64,000 bases of DNA from Phylloscopus collybita (taxonomy: Eukaryota; Chordata; Aves; Passeriformes; Phylloscopidae), in NCBI GenBank assembly GCA_027886175.1, contig JAJNNQ010000024.1, positions 3,766,001-3,830,000 on the forward strand. Reading direction: 5' to 3'. This document shows, in pieces, positions 39,240-52,300 of this stretch. The notes below the pieces were generated by a model. It was not told where the DNA came from and ran no database searches. It was given only the letters and a program-made list of their open reading frames with translations. A program made the position numbers and the translations under genes. Position 1 is the first letter of the stretch; the number at the start of each line of letters is the position of its first letter.

Positions 39240-39420
39240 GATAGATAATTATATAAAGGAATTTTATATTTTTATACATTAATTATATATATATACATAA
39301 CCAAATATACAATATATTTTGTATATTTTTATATATTTACAATATATTGTGTATATATACAATAACCAAATATTCCAATATATGTATCCAAATAGATATA
39401 TATCCAAACCACAAAATATG
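39240..39420. repeat. AT-rich block with internal repeats
   Basis: Nearly pure A/T with TATATATATA and TACAATATATT-type strings. ATAACCAAATAT occurs twice about 66 bases apart (near 39297 and 39363), suggesting an internal duplication. Stretches such as TATACAATATATTTTGTATA are close to self-complementary. Such blocks are often unstable or bent DNA; no gene is supported. Confidence 0.75.
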
Positions 39421-42400
39421 TAAATTATACCCAAAGATAAAGACATCCATCCTTTCTTTGTATAATCATGCATCAAGTTTCCCAATTATTTGAGTTGTAC
39501 AGTGAAAAATGCATTTGTTTATTTTTGTGCAGGATGTACATCTGCACACAAAACCCCATGGAAAAAAAGCAAGACAAGAAAAAGCACAACAAAGATTTCC
39601 AAGCTGATTAATAACAAAGAAAGGGTCATCTATGGCACAGATAAGCATAAAACTTGAGCACTTTACTTATATCCCACCCTCAACACAACCCAATCTGACT
39701 TTGGACATATGAAAAATAAAAATGCTCTGAGCAGAAGTGAAAGCCCAGTTTCAAAATTAAAACTTCCTGCAGCCATGACAAACCTATTTAGGAATATTAC
39801 ACCATGCCCTCCTTCATCCTGCTGCTTTTAAGCAATCAGTATTTTTTACAAACTTGATGGGAAACCAACGCCACATTTCACAGACAGATGGTTTATAGTT
39901 TAAGTGCTCGAGTAAAACCTTCTCTTATCATTCTTTGTATACACTTGAAAGCCACTTAGCTGAAATAAATCTGTGCAAAACAACAGCAAATGACCAGTAA
40001 AAAGCTTAATTATTCTGCTTTATATCTATGGTATGAAAGGGGATTGGAAAGAAAAATAAATCTACTGATAAAGCTTGGTTTTAAACTAAGTGATGAGTGG
40101 TGGGTTGCAGCAGAGAACATGATAACTGGGCATAGTTCCAGGGTTTAAACAGCACCTCAGGCTTTATATGCTTTCATGCAAGTCAGGTTTTTATCAAAAA
40201 GCCAAGTGTTCTGAATCAGAATGTCCATGTACTTTTGTCCCTCACAGAAGACCCTTGCTCTTACACAGTGCTGGTTGAGAAACTGAGCTGAGAAATCCTT
40301 GTACTGTGCAAGCTGACCACCCCCTAAGAGACCAGTCTGAACCAGTGCCACACACAGCCCAGAACTGGAGGCACTGAGTACAGTGCCAGAGCTCTACCTA
40401 GGACTTTACTGACCCCAGAACTCTTGAGTTCACCCCAAAAGAGCATGGGGCTGAATTCCCAGCTTACTGCTGTTCTCATCACTCAGCTACGATGAGCATC
40501 TCTGTGTGAGGAGGAAACTGTTTCTGGGTCAATTCATTCAAAGGAGGGGGTGCAAATCAGGACTTGGAAGCTTTTTTTTATTCTCAGGCAGAATCAGCAT
40601 TTTTCACCTGGGAATGGCTGCCATACTTTCAGTTTGATCCCACCAACCAGAAACATCAGAAAGGAAAAGCAGGTGGCATAAAGTGGTAACAAGAGAAAAG
40701 GGGTTAAGTGGTTTACTGCATTTTTTAAGGCAAACTTTAGGCTATTGGCCTAAACCTTTGTTTTATGGACATGGACATCTGGTTTAGAGTATGAAACTTC
40801 GACATAGAAAACTCTGGAAAAAAAAAATTATATACACTCAATATGCAAAAGAAGCACGGGTGCTGATTTTGCCATTAAACTCATTATCCAGCTCTCCATG
40901 TTCTATCTGGTATTGGGTGAATTTTGTGATAAGGGTGCTTAGATAAAGTGCAGTCCAATATTTAAACATTTACAAATAAGATTAATAGATTAGCAACCAG
41001 ACAGCTTAGTACATATCCCCAAGGACAATAAGGATTATAAGAGAAATCTAAATTAATGTTTTAGACAAGCCTAAACCTGCAATAAGGGGGAGCATGCAAG
41101 AAAGGATTGAGGCAAACCACATCCCCCAAAACCAGCCTGACCTTTCTGAGAGCATTCCACTGGCACCAGGTCTCATGCATTGTCCCTTAAATAAGTGATC
41201 TTAGAGACTGGTGGTGCTCAAGATCTGAAGCTGAGAAGGTACCTGCACCTAGGTAACACTACCTTTTCCATGCTCTAAAAAAACCCCAATGAAACAAAAA
41301 AAAACCCCAACCTGAAAAATTATATGTGACCAAGTCATGTGTGTGCTATAAATTCACCCCTAGCTTCCTTTGCAGAGATTCTTCTGTATTTCTAAACTTC
41401 AGTAAAACTTTCCAGCAATATCGTTTAGGTGGTGTTCAGAATGCATAAAAATGAAGACTGAAACTGAGCAAGTACAACGTATTTGCGAGTTCCACTGTTT
41501 GAAACATTAAAATAACAAATGACAGACTTTACCAGAAAGTGAGAACAGTTACAAAATAGCCCACAGATACTGCAAGAAGTTAAAACCAAAACAAAGCAGA
41601 AAACCCACATAAATACACACACAAACAGGTCTGTGTGGATTCCTTTCTTTCAGCGATCAGACTCCTTAGGAGAGATTTTTCTTTCAGCAGCAGGGTGTCT
41701 GAATTAGAGAGTGGCAGTATCTGATCTTTTTTATGTACCTATCCATAAACAGAGCTTTGTTATAGCCACCATCAATCGTGTCCAATGCCTCCTCTGCAAT
41801 TTACTATGTGTATTTATTACACCACAAGCTCATTATAATAAATTGAAACTATCCAGCACGTCCCTGGAAGTATTCCCTACAGATTGCTATATATGCCAAA
41901 GCTCTGCTTTGACTGCCCAGCTCCCTTTCAGGATAAACACGGGCTACAAGCAGCGAGTTTCATGTTCAGAAATGCCATTGATAAGAAGTGTCACCTGTCA
42001 GTTTGCCTTCAGCAGTCAACACCTCACATCCTCCACGCTAAATTATGTTCAGTCACGTTAGACAAAAGAACATATCTAACTCAAATACTTACACTTAACG
42101 GATAATTGAGAACTGATCCACTAAATGAGCACCTCTAATTACACATCCTAGGTGGGGGAGGGGGAGTTCCTTATCTCTAGAGCTCTCATTTCCACACGCC
42201 ACGCATGTCTTTTGTGAATTGAAGTGATGAATATACATAATTATAAAGTTCTCTTTGCAAATTCATACAGTTAAGGCTGAAAATCCAGTAATCAGAGGGT
42301 GTTTTTTAACAGACAGAATCAGCACCATTCTCCAATTCCAAAGGCTGTAGAACAACATCCAAAATTTTACCAATGTTGAGAGAACTAAGAAATGTTAAAA

Positions 42401-44162
42401 TAGAGATAATATTCATTGCACACAGATGTTTTGGAAAAGTAACCCTGAGCTGATTCCAGCAATGATGACAAGAAAACCAGGAGAGGCAGTAGGGGCTTCC
42501 TTAGTTTTTGCAACCTATTTTTTTCTCCCCTGGAAACTAAATAAATGTCCCTCACATTTATAGGATGCTGAATTTGAAATATAGAAGTTTTGTTTTGCAC
42601 CAGTGTGCCATCACATATTTTTAAATTACTTGCTGTCTTCATTCCTTCTCAGATATTTTGAAAAGTCACATTACGTTGACTGGCAGAGAGCAGAGATCAC
42701 ACAAACCAAAAAAGTGCAAACCAGAACACACTGAACACAAAACTGAACTTAAACAATATCAGTAACTTTGCTCTTTTTCCCCTTTAAAAGGGAGAAAACT
42801 TTTTCCAGTTAAGGTGCCTGACGATCATCCACAGTCCTCCTCTTAGCCCAAAAGGAGGCTAGTCACTGTATCTCCTTTCCTCTGGCATTATCTGACTTCC
42901 AGAACTAATCCTCTTATTTGGCACACAATCACATTTTTAATCTAAAACCACCTTATCTAGACCCCCAAGATTTTGTTTCACGTGTATTTTCCAGGGGAAG
43001 CTGCGTTCCTTCATTGAGATTGCTGAATTATTAAGCTCTATGCACCTGTCACTCTTTGCCAAACATTCAGAAACATAAATGAACTCTGACAAGTCATTTA
43101 TCTGGTAATTCAGTGTCAAAGTGTAATAATATCACTAGGCTTTGTGCATTATCAGTGTTAAAGCAGAGCTGAAGTTAAAATGCAAATTGAAAGCACCTTT
43201 TGTGTATCAGAATAAAAAGTACTACAGTTGGTGCCCATCCTGTCAATCCTTTAGATTCTCAATTAGGTAAGAATAAAAGTGTGTGGATAAACCCAAATAT
43301 TACATTCATTAAACTGGGAATTAAATGCTTAATGGATGCAGTGACACCTGTAGTTACTACACTAGTTTTAAGTCTTCAAGATGGAATGCCTGCAGTTTGC
43401 CATCCTGACTCAAATCCCCATGGAGTTTACATTCCCATCACAAGAGCAAAGTGCCACAGAAGTAAGCACAGTGTGCAGCAGAATAAAAATTCGGAGCACA
43501 CCCCCTGAATTTTCTAATTCTGCTAAGTAAAGGCCACCCTGCCAGAACTGCCACAATCCTTTCCTCACTCTCTCCTTGCTCAGTCACAAAACACATTGTC
43601 AGATGTGGGAAAGCAGTGGCTCATCTTCTAAATGTCCATTCTGCCTTAGAGTTTCCATCTTATTTTATCTCTTGCTGTTATAAAAAAAAAAAAAAAAGCC
43701 ATCAAAACATGGTGGTTTGGTTTACCTTTATTTTTTTATGGTTCATCTTTTTGTTTTGTTGGGGATTTGTTCAATTGGTTGGTTGCTGTTTTTTCTTCTT
43801 GGATGTAAAGCAAGTGGCAAAGATTTATTTCTCTTCCCTCCCAAAGGGGTTATAAATTGGAATAAACCAGCCAAATCTTCCTCATATTCCTCTCCTGGCT
43901 AGTTTTACAAGCAGATCTACCTCAAGAAGACCAAGTGGAAATTTGCTTTGATTACTCTGGTGTAGTTTATATAACGGGGTACTACCATTTCAACACAGTC
44001 ACTCACAGCATTCCCTTCCAGGCTGAGGAATTTCTCCTCTGCAAAACCTCTCTCTTGTTCTGTCCAGTCTCACTTGTGATGAATTCAGTTTCCCAGTTTT
44101 CCAAGATCAGAGTTTATAAAACTATTGTTTGTTTCCACGTGTTTAAGACAGGATCGAGACAA
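39421..44162. other. Non-coding unique DNA
   Basis: No supportable gene. A 16-base A run lies at 43682-43697, followed by T/G-rich sequence. The intervals 42120-42260 and 42930-43200 are mixed-composition stretches with several TAAT and GATAA cores, possibly regulatory. Open frames reach 116 codons without recognisable content. Confidence 0.6.
43682..43697. repeat. Poly(A) run, 16 bases
   Basis: An uninterrupted run of 16 A bases followed by GCC. No source element is recognisable. Confidence 0.9.
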
Positions 44163-44690
44163 CCACCGAATATCCTGAGTTGGAAGGGACCCATAAGGGT
44201 CTTCAAAATCCAACTCCTGGCCCTGCACAGACCCCCCAGGGATCACACTCTGGGATGTGCCTGAATGTCCAAAGGCTTCTCTGTCAGGCTTGGTGCCGTG
44301 ACCATTCCCTGGGGAGCTGTTCCAGTGCCCAAACACCCTCTGTGGGAAGAACCTTTGCCTGATACCAAACCTAAACCTCCCCTGACACAATTCGAGACCT
44401 GTCAGATCTTGTCACTGTCACTGAGAGCAGAGATCAGTGCCTGCCCCTCCTCTTCTCCTCATGAGGAAGCTGCAACTGAGTAAAATCTCCCCTCAGCCTC
44501 CTCCAGTTGAACAGACCAAGTGACCTCAACCTTGTACGACTTCCCCACAACCCCTTCACTATCCTTTATACCCCTCCTTTGGATGCTCTCTAACAGTTTT
44601 ACATCCTCTTTATATCATGGCACTCAAAACCACTCACAGAGTACTAAACCTCAGCCAGAAAAGAGCCAGTACTGATTTTACTGGTGCTAA
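44163..44690 (-). mobile_element. CR1 LINE fragment, minus orientation, about 530 bp
   Basis: This is the longest mobile-element remnant in the window. Read on + it starts with AATATCCTGAGTTGGAAGGG, the reverse complement of a CR1 3' end. It continues through the expected order: CCAACTCCTGGCCCTGCACAG, GGGGAGCTGTTCCAGTGCCC, TGTGGGAAGAACCTTTGCCTG, then CTCCAGTTGAACAGACCAAG and a CATGGCACTCAAAACC-type block. The orientation is therefore minus. Open frames of 60-109 codons across it are broken pieces of the element, and it has no intact reverse transcriptase. Its 5' limit near 44690 is set by loss of resemblance. Confidence 0.9.
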
Positions 44691-44773
44691 ACCAGACAGG
44701 CTAAACCTTAAACAAAAAAACCCAGGACAATAATATGATGTATTTTTTTCTGTCATGAAGTTTTTATTTTAAG

Positions 44774-44903
44774 CTCCAAGCTAAACCGGAGATGATAGAG
44801 CAAGAATCTTACTTCAGGGAAGATGAGATAGAAAGGATTAAAGAAAAACCAAACCAACAACAAAACATCCCAAGCTGTAAACTGTCAGTTTTATATGCTA
44901 CAG
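44774..44903 (+). other. Splice-flanked open interval (candidate exon)
   Basis: A 130-base interval runs from an acceptor-like AGTTTTTATTTTAAG to ATGCTACAG followed directly by GTAAGT, a full 9-base match to the donor consensus. One frame is open across all 43 codons, with an acidic, glutamate-rich, helix-like composition (for example MIEQESYFREDEIERIKEK) and then a Gln/Asn-rich turn. It lies about 80 bases beyond the CR1 fragment and is not part of it. I recognise no protein family, so it could be an exon of an unknown transcript or a chance purine-rich frame. Confidence 0.2.
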
Positions 44904-45893
44904 GTAAGTCCTCTAGTCTGCAGACAAAACAAAGACCCTCCTTGATGTGTCCTAACTCTTCCATTAGATATAATTTATTAAAATAATCAAGATTAATCTT
45001 CTTTTAAATTTTATTTTATTTTTTAACCAGAATCCTGCACCTATATTTTGCTTTGTAATCCCATAAAGAACTTCTGCATGTTAAATCTGACAATTGCTGC
45101 TAAGGTCAACAGCTGACAGATGGATTGTCTGGAGAAGATGGAGAGAGTCTTGCAAAAAGAGAGCATGAAAGCAAAATTATTTATTTTAGAAGAGAGAGTT
45201 ATCAGGAGGGGGAAGCACATGAAACAACATGTAGAGGATGTAAATCAAAGGAGTCTCTTTCTCTTCCAGTCGTGACCATAAAATGCCTGGTCTGCCCCCA
45301 ATGATAACCCAAAACTGATACAGAAAAAAGCACCAGTCAAAAATGAAAGGTATTGTCTTACCAGCAAGTTCTTCCTGTATTTTATTTTTATCCCTTCCTA
45401 TTTCAGAAACACCTTCTATACATCACTACGCCCCCATTTTTGCGCCAGTCTGAAATGGAAACACTGAGTAGAATTTCCCTCTTCTCCTCCTCACTTTTTA
45501 AACACATCCCATTGATGACTTTGATTTAGTTTGTTTTCACCATGCCAAATCAAGATCTGCATGTTTTTTTTAACTCAGCTAATTATCACCTGTGCAATAT
45601 TTAGCTCCAGACAGTTTAAAAGCCCTGAGATTCCCCAGGTCTCAAAAAGAAACCCAAACAAACAACAAAAAAAGAGGGCTTATTACATTCACTTTTCAGC
45701 TTCCTTTACAAAGATTTGTGTTTAATAAACTCAGGCAGCTTTAAATCCCTTTTCCAAGCCTCCTTCAAAAGAAGACTCTCGAGCCTTTCTTGCTACAGTT
45801 GACTAATGCCTATAATCACCTGAGGCAAACTTCCCAGACCCTTTTAAAAATAAATAAATAAATCATTGCCTCTACATTTCCTGTTTTGAGTTT

Positions 45894-45910
45894 AAAAAAA
45901 AAAAAAAAAA
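45894..45910. repeat. Poly(A) run, 17 bases
   Basis: An uninterrupted run of 17 A bases, with a short AAAT repeat about 40 bases upstream. Confidence 0.9.
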
Positions 45911-47712
45911 TCTAACAACAACAGCAAGTTTAAAGTATGCCAAATATACAACTACACATTTAATGACCCAGAACTGTCCAGAAGCAAGAAAACCCCTCCC
46001 CACACAGGATTTTTTGCCACACCACCTTACCCCAAAGTAAGCAGAGCTTGCAGAGAGGTTGTGCATGCAGGAGACATTGGTGACCCCGTGCCATGTAAAG
46101 ATCATTTTGGCTGCATCATGTTTGCCACTTCAGTTAAAAGAAGAGATGAGCTGTGTGAAGCAAAACATTGAATGAACAGTTGGTCTGAGCCATCCCTTGG
46201 AAAGCATCCATTTCCTGATGCTTCCTCCTGCCCTGGGCCAGAAGTGGCCAGCAGCAATCTGAGCCTTTGAAAAACTTTACCAGAAGCAAAGCATAGCCTG
46301 GAATATGGTATTGATTAAGATACCAGCATGGGTTTGGTTTAAAGTCACCTGGAGTTGTGAACAGCCATGTAAAACTCACATTGAAAGTAGGCTGCTGGTG
46401 GATTTAATCCAAAATGCCAGTTTCTACCAAAGACTAAAAATAAGTTCTGGCAGTCACTCTCTTGGGACACCATTGTATCTTGATTCTACCTTTCATTAGG
46501 TCAAGTATTTTCTACGCCCCTGGCATGATTTAGATATCTACCAAATGTCTTTATTACATGACAGAAGTCACATTGCACTGGGTGGTTTTTCTAAATAGTC
46601 TTTTTTTTTTCTTTTTTCTTTCTTGTGTACTGATGAAACCCACATCTAAAGCTGCTTTTTTACCTTCTTCATCAGTGGGAAAACCTGAAGACACCTTTAA
46701 AGAAGTTCACTAGAAATTAAGGATTATAAATGAACAAATCACATGGAGAAAAAAAGCTTGGAAAGGAAAGAAAAGTAAAGAAGAATCTTAAGACCCCAAG
46801 ACTCAGAAAAACAATTCTAGAGAAAACAGGTGCTCCCAGATAGAACAAAATCAGTTGCAGACAAAACACCTCAGAAAAGAGCATGGATTAGAAATATGGC
46901 TTGGCTAAAAACAGGGGGGCTTCAATAACTGTACCAGAACAATTGTATCAAAAATATATTCAAAAGCTGCAAACATGTTTCTCTTTCAAAAGTTCAAGGG
47001 GCATTGATCTCTGAACCTCTGATACCCGCAGGCATTAAAAGAACCCAAAAAACACCCAGCCTCCCCTAATAAATCTGAATATAGACATATGTTTTGTAGA
47101 AACGAAAGAGTCAGAGATGCACAGACAAGAACTGGCCCAAATTCACAACAGTTAGACAATGAACCCTGTGATCCATAACCTTTCTTAGATAGGCCATTGA
47201 ACACTGTGCTGAAATACTCACTCTTGAACACTGCTCTTCATGAAGTCTCTCACTGACACTAAAAAGGGGCAGAAGTTGTTTTTCAGGATCTTTATTTCCT
47301 ACAAGACAGAAAATATTTAATGCAGATATTTTATTCTATAAGCTTTGGAGTAGAAGCAAAATCTTAGCATTTTCAAAAATGTTTATTTTCAGTTATCTTC
47401 ACATCAAACACAGGCACAACACCTTTTCCTAAAGCAGCTATTCCCAGCCAGCTCTCTCCCCTCTCAGCAGCACCAGAATCCACCAAGCCCAGTACAGAGC
47501 ACACACACCATCCACCCTCCTGGCAGTGGCTGAGGAAAGGCTGCAGGGCTCTCCAAAAAGCAGATATAAGGAAAAAAGTGCAGCACACAGCTTGAAATGT
47601 GACTACATTCCCTCAAGACTCAGGCTATTCTGATGTTATCAGTTTATCCAAGATCATCAAGTCCCTGTTTCTCCACGTTTCTAAATCTTCATGGCTTTTT
47701 GAAGTTCTTCTC

Positions 47713-47734
47713 AAAAAAAAAAAAAAAAAAAAAA
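47713..47734. repeat. Poly(A) run, 22 bases
   Basis: An uninterrupted run of 22 A bases. No source retroposon is recognisable upstream. Confidence 0.95.
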
Positions 47735-49357
47735 TTAAGAAAATTAATGGAAAGAAGTTTGTGGTCGAAATATTTATTTCCATTCAAGAAGTGGAACTGA
47801 GGAAATGGTGTCCACCTAAAACCAAAATTTATAGACTACATATCTCTTTCCTTCTAAGCATGTATCTCTTCTCCCAAGAGGACAGGAACATGTCAAGTGT
47901 CTTTGCTAACAACACTGATATTATAGGATTCCAGTGCATAAAGAACAAATAGGGTTTTTAATCTAAACAAGGCAGGCAAGCTTATGAAAGCTTCCTGGAC
48001 AAATCAGTGACACAGCTTTGTGGAGATATTTATTACACAAAAGAAACATTAATAAATTCCCTCCTGAAATTTCCTCTCTGTCTCATTGAAATGTACATGC
48101 TGACTTCCCAAAATCCTTCCTCTAACTTCATGAATTCCACAGTAGTATCCTCAAACATGCTAAGTTTGCTCTGGAAATAAACTATCTCAAAGCTCCTATG
48201 GGATCCCATGAGATGCTGATTTTTTTAGTTTACTATCATTTCAGATGATTTTATTCCTTCTTCCCAAGAGACAGTATTTTCTAGAAAGGTATTTTTCTCA
48301 TAGTTTGAATATGCTGAACTTCAGAGGAATAAAAAATAATGATAATAATAACAAAAAAAAATCATTGGAGAAATAGTTTTCCTGGTTTTTCCAAATTTAC
48401 CTTTCTGAAACTTTGCATCCAACCAGCAGCTGAAGCACACACTGGGATGTGTCTGAGATGAAAACTGATATAGGTGATGTGCCTGACTTGCTCCAGAAAC
48501 AATGACAAAGCATATTTAGTTTTAATGGGGTATATTAGAATGTGTATTTAATGATTTCATTTCTCCAAGGGGTCTAGAATACTAACAGATCTCCTGAATC
48601 ACATTGGATCTTGATTGTAACTTTTTCCTTCTTCCTGTCATTACCAGTCATCTACCCCAGAAAAATCTTTTTTATACAAGCTTGGGGTTTTCATATATTA
48701 AAAAAAAAAAAAAATGTCATCCAAATTTTTTCTGCCAGTCATCCCCAAACTCTCTCAGCAGATTCATATCAATAGATACAGTGAATTACTGAGTTTCCTG
48801 ACCATGTACATGAAATAACCTGCAATACAATTTCCCCAGACACCCCACTAAAGGTTCAAATGACTGCATTTTGGAAATGAACCCACAATTTTTTAGAACA
48901 GCAACAACAAAAAAGATTTTGTCCTTTAAATATTAACAGTGTAATATATTAACAAAAGGTGTCACAAAACACAGTTCTGCACTAGATTAGAGCAATACAT
49001 GCCTGGACAAATACTTGCAAGAGACATGGAATAAACTGTAGCTTGAATTTGACAAACTAAATTCTATTTTGATGAAAGACGAGCCTCAGGTGATACAGGT
49101 AATATTTAGTAGCCTAAAAATGTAACAGACTTTGTTACAAAAGGAAAAAAAAGATAATTGCTAATGATTAGCACTTTAAAGGGATGCACGGGTCCTAGGA
49201 CTGTAACATTTCCACAGGTCAGGTGTATCCCACAGGAATTTAGGTTCTCTTATCTCACTTCTGAGAAGCACAAAAAGGCCTTTAGCTCCTGTTTGCCACT
49301 AGACTGCTGAAAAAGCAACCCCCTGCCCCCTGCACTCTGCACTGATGTTCTTGACAG

Positions 49358-49387
49358 GCCCAAAGAAAAAGCAGATGCAGAAGGCAG
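49358..49387 (+). other. Splice-flanked 30-base interval (candidate microexon)
   Basis: The upstream sequence is C/T-rich (CCCCCTGCCCCCTGCACTC, then GATGTTCTTGACAG). The 30-base interval ends in GGCAG followed by GTAAGT, a 9-base donor match (CAG/GTAAGT). Its length is a multiple of three. One frame reads Pro-Lys-Glu-Lys-Ala-Asp-Ala-Glu-Gly, the charged composition typical of neuronal microexons, but ten codons are far too few to identify a family. Chance is a serious alternative. Confidence 0.17.
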
Positions 49388-52300
49388 GTAAGTAACAAAG
49401 GGCTTCTCAGTGGAGCTGCCTACGTACCTGCATCAAAGAGAAACAGAGGGATTAAAGGCAAAACCCAAGCAGGCAGCCAGAGAAAAGACTGGGCAAAGTC
49501 TTTCCACCTCTTCTGCTCCTCCCATGATTTCCCTGAGGGAGAGCTTTGAACAGAAGTACTGAGGAGAAAAGAGTTTGGAGTTCCTGTTTGATGGTGGCAG
49601 TGTTCAGGGGTGCTGTGAGGAGTCTCTCCACAGTCTCCACTGCTAAGGCTTTGCCCTTCCAGAGGATTTGCACTTCATGCATCCACGACAGAAAATGCCA
49701 TGATGGCAACATTATCTTCTCCTAGCAAACAATTATTTGTGCCTGGTAGCTCAAAATGCAGGAAGGAGTAATGCTGCAAAAGCTCTTCACCGTTGGTCAA
49801 AATAGAAAAGCCACTCCACAAAGCACAGCACTTTAAAGCTGTGGTGTCAAAAATGGCATGTTAGAGAGTTTTGTATCTTTTTAACACACTTAATTCCTTT
49901 TAAGAGTAATAGGAGCTAAGCATGGCCCAAAGGATAACATGATTCAAGATTTAACACAGATTTGCCACTATGGATACAGGTACTACAGGAACCAACAGTC
50001 AGCTCCCAAATTTGTTCCAGACTATAAATCTTTCCTGTTAGTATGCATAAGGCACAGCTAAATGTGTCTGCTCAAAGAGAAAAGAACAGGCCTAATCAGA
50101 GAGAGTGAGACTGTTTCTCATAAAATGCAGGGGAGCCTTTGCTTGGGTTTTGCCAGCTATCTCAGACTCAAGATTTTTCTAAAACAGGCAAGATATAAGA
50201 ATATTGTTGACAACACATGCAACTGCTATCACGCTTCCTTTTCTTTGATTTAAAATTAAATAATAGGTTTTATCCTCACAGCACTTGTAAAAATAATAAC
50301 AGTCAGGATAGGAAAACCAAATAATTTTATTTTCTAACTAGTTTTGTTACGTAGAAAAAGAATGTGACAATAGACTCTCAAACACTAAAAAGGGTCAGGG
50401 ATCATGGATATGTTTTCAAAATTATTTTCAAAGCATCACAGTGATTCTGAAACCCTCAATAACCCAACACCAGTTTACTTCCCACATTCTTAATTTTTTA
50501 CTTTGGAGAATGGGCCTAAGTATGAGCAAAGGAAAGTGGAGCACAGCTTTGCTCCTCACAGGTCACACACGTGTTGCTGTGCCCTCTCTATGCCTGTGTT
50601 CATCTCCAGAGATAAGCAGAGCCTACAGCTTTTGCAGTCTGAGACATTTTGGGAATTCTTGTTCAGCAGTTGAGGTTATGCAAGATAAAACTTTTTCCTC
50701 ACAGGGAGGCCATTCTTTACCTCTGAGAGGTCTATTACCTTGTATGCACTCTGCTCATTAGTTCTGCTATGTTATTTTGACATGGATTTATATCTTCATT
50801 CCTTAAAAGTATTTGGGTTTCTTTTCCTTCAGTTGCTGGAGCTTCTTCCTCAGTCTTACCTATGGCTCTGTGATCCTTCCAGATCCACTCAGGAAGTTTT
50901 TCGTTTAATCAAGTGCTGAGATCTAAATTTCATATAATGTCTTTGAGAGTAAATTATTTTTTCTTTGTGTGCAGCCTCTTTAGTAGCAATTGATTGCTAG
51001 ATGCAGCAATTTTAATCATCTAAAGACTTCAGACTAAGTGGTCTCAAATTGCACCATATGAATTAAGGAGATGGGCTCAAAACCTCTAACAGCAAGTTAG
51101 TGTATAAATGCAGAAATAACTGGATTTTATTTTGAAGGAAATGTTTCTATCAGGGAAAGCTTTTAAAAATACATAAACATATTACAGAGGAAGGGTAGAG
51201 ATGGTGAACTGGGAACCAATGCATACCCTTTCTTACGATACAGCTTCAGAGAACATTTTATGAATGTCAAAAAGTTAAACCAGAGACTTTGATTTTGTCC
51301 CTTGCTCCTACCTGATGTAACATCTGATTATATTATAATTAATCCATTAAAAACTCCCAGTGAACCACATGAAAATATAGACAAAATTTCTTTAAAATAG
51401 AAAAATGTTACAAACTTGGGCCAGCCTGTTACAACCATCAGTCAGCCAGAGAACAAGCAGACTCATCTGCAAATTTAAGTGAGTGCTCAGAAGAACCCAA
51501 CCACATGCTCTGAGTGAAAGAAAATACTAGTGTGAGGCTGATTCTCAAACCAATGCATGGATCTTTGTAATGAATAAATAAAATATGAACTAACAAGAGA
51601 ACAGGTCTCAAAACTTTCTCTAAGTAAATGAAGGGCCAATAACACAATGACTTTACCAGGTGAGGAGCAACTTTAGATTCCCATCTGTACTGTCATTCAC
51701 TAAGAACTTGAAACATCATACAATTAAACCAGGAGCTTGTAATGAAGTCTTGATTTTATTCCAAACTGAAATGAAATCTGTGCATGGTAAGGATTAATTT
51801 GTGGCACAGAACTTACCTGCTAATTAACAAAGGCAACTAAGCTACAGGAAAGCCTTTATACCTTGTTATGAAGATTTTGCCTATGTCAACTAATCCTTAC
51901 AAGGGCCTTATTTTGCTATGCCATGTAATGCCTGGAAAGTGTCTGGAAGTCAGAAGTGATGGGCAGTAAAGAGGGCTCAGGGAAGGGAAAGGCAATGGAT
52001 CAGACAATATCACATCAGCACGTTGAACAACTTCCAGTAATGATCCTCATCACAGAGCTGGGCCCACAAGGCACCTAACAGAGACAGTGAGCACATGACA
52101 TGTACCCAAACTACTTTTGCTCCTTTTCCATCACCCTCCTATTTCACTGTCATTTTCAGGCAGAACCATGGATTCCTTTTGCTCTCATGCTCCACTTTCT
52201 CAGACACTCCCCATAAAAAAAAGTTTCTTTTCCATTTAATCCAAAAAGGTTACTTTCTTGGCCACCTTAAAACACATACCAATAAGATTAACAAACCTCA

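Larger units (their letters stand above)
44904..49357. other. Non-coding unique DNA with A runs
   Basis: No supportable gene. A runs of 17 (45894-45910), 22 (47713-47734) and 15 (48700-48714) bases are the only clear repeats; frames passing through them read poly-lysine and are artefacts. Confidence 0.6.

Noticed and set aside
44085..44390. 101-codon minus-strand frame and overlapping + frames
   Set aside because: These fall in the CR1 fragment and are broken pieces or shadows of it.
51811..51843. Minus-strand donor-like AGCAG/GTAAGT with an acceptor-like site 25 bases away
   Set aside because: The implied exon is only about 25 bases with a weak acceptor and a stop in some frames; most likely chance.
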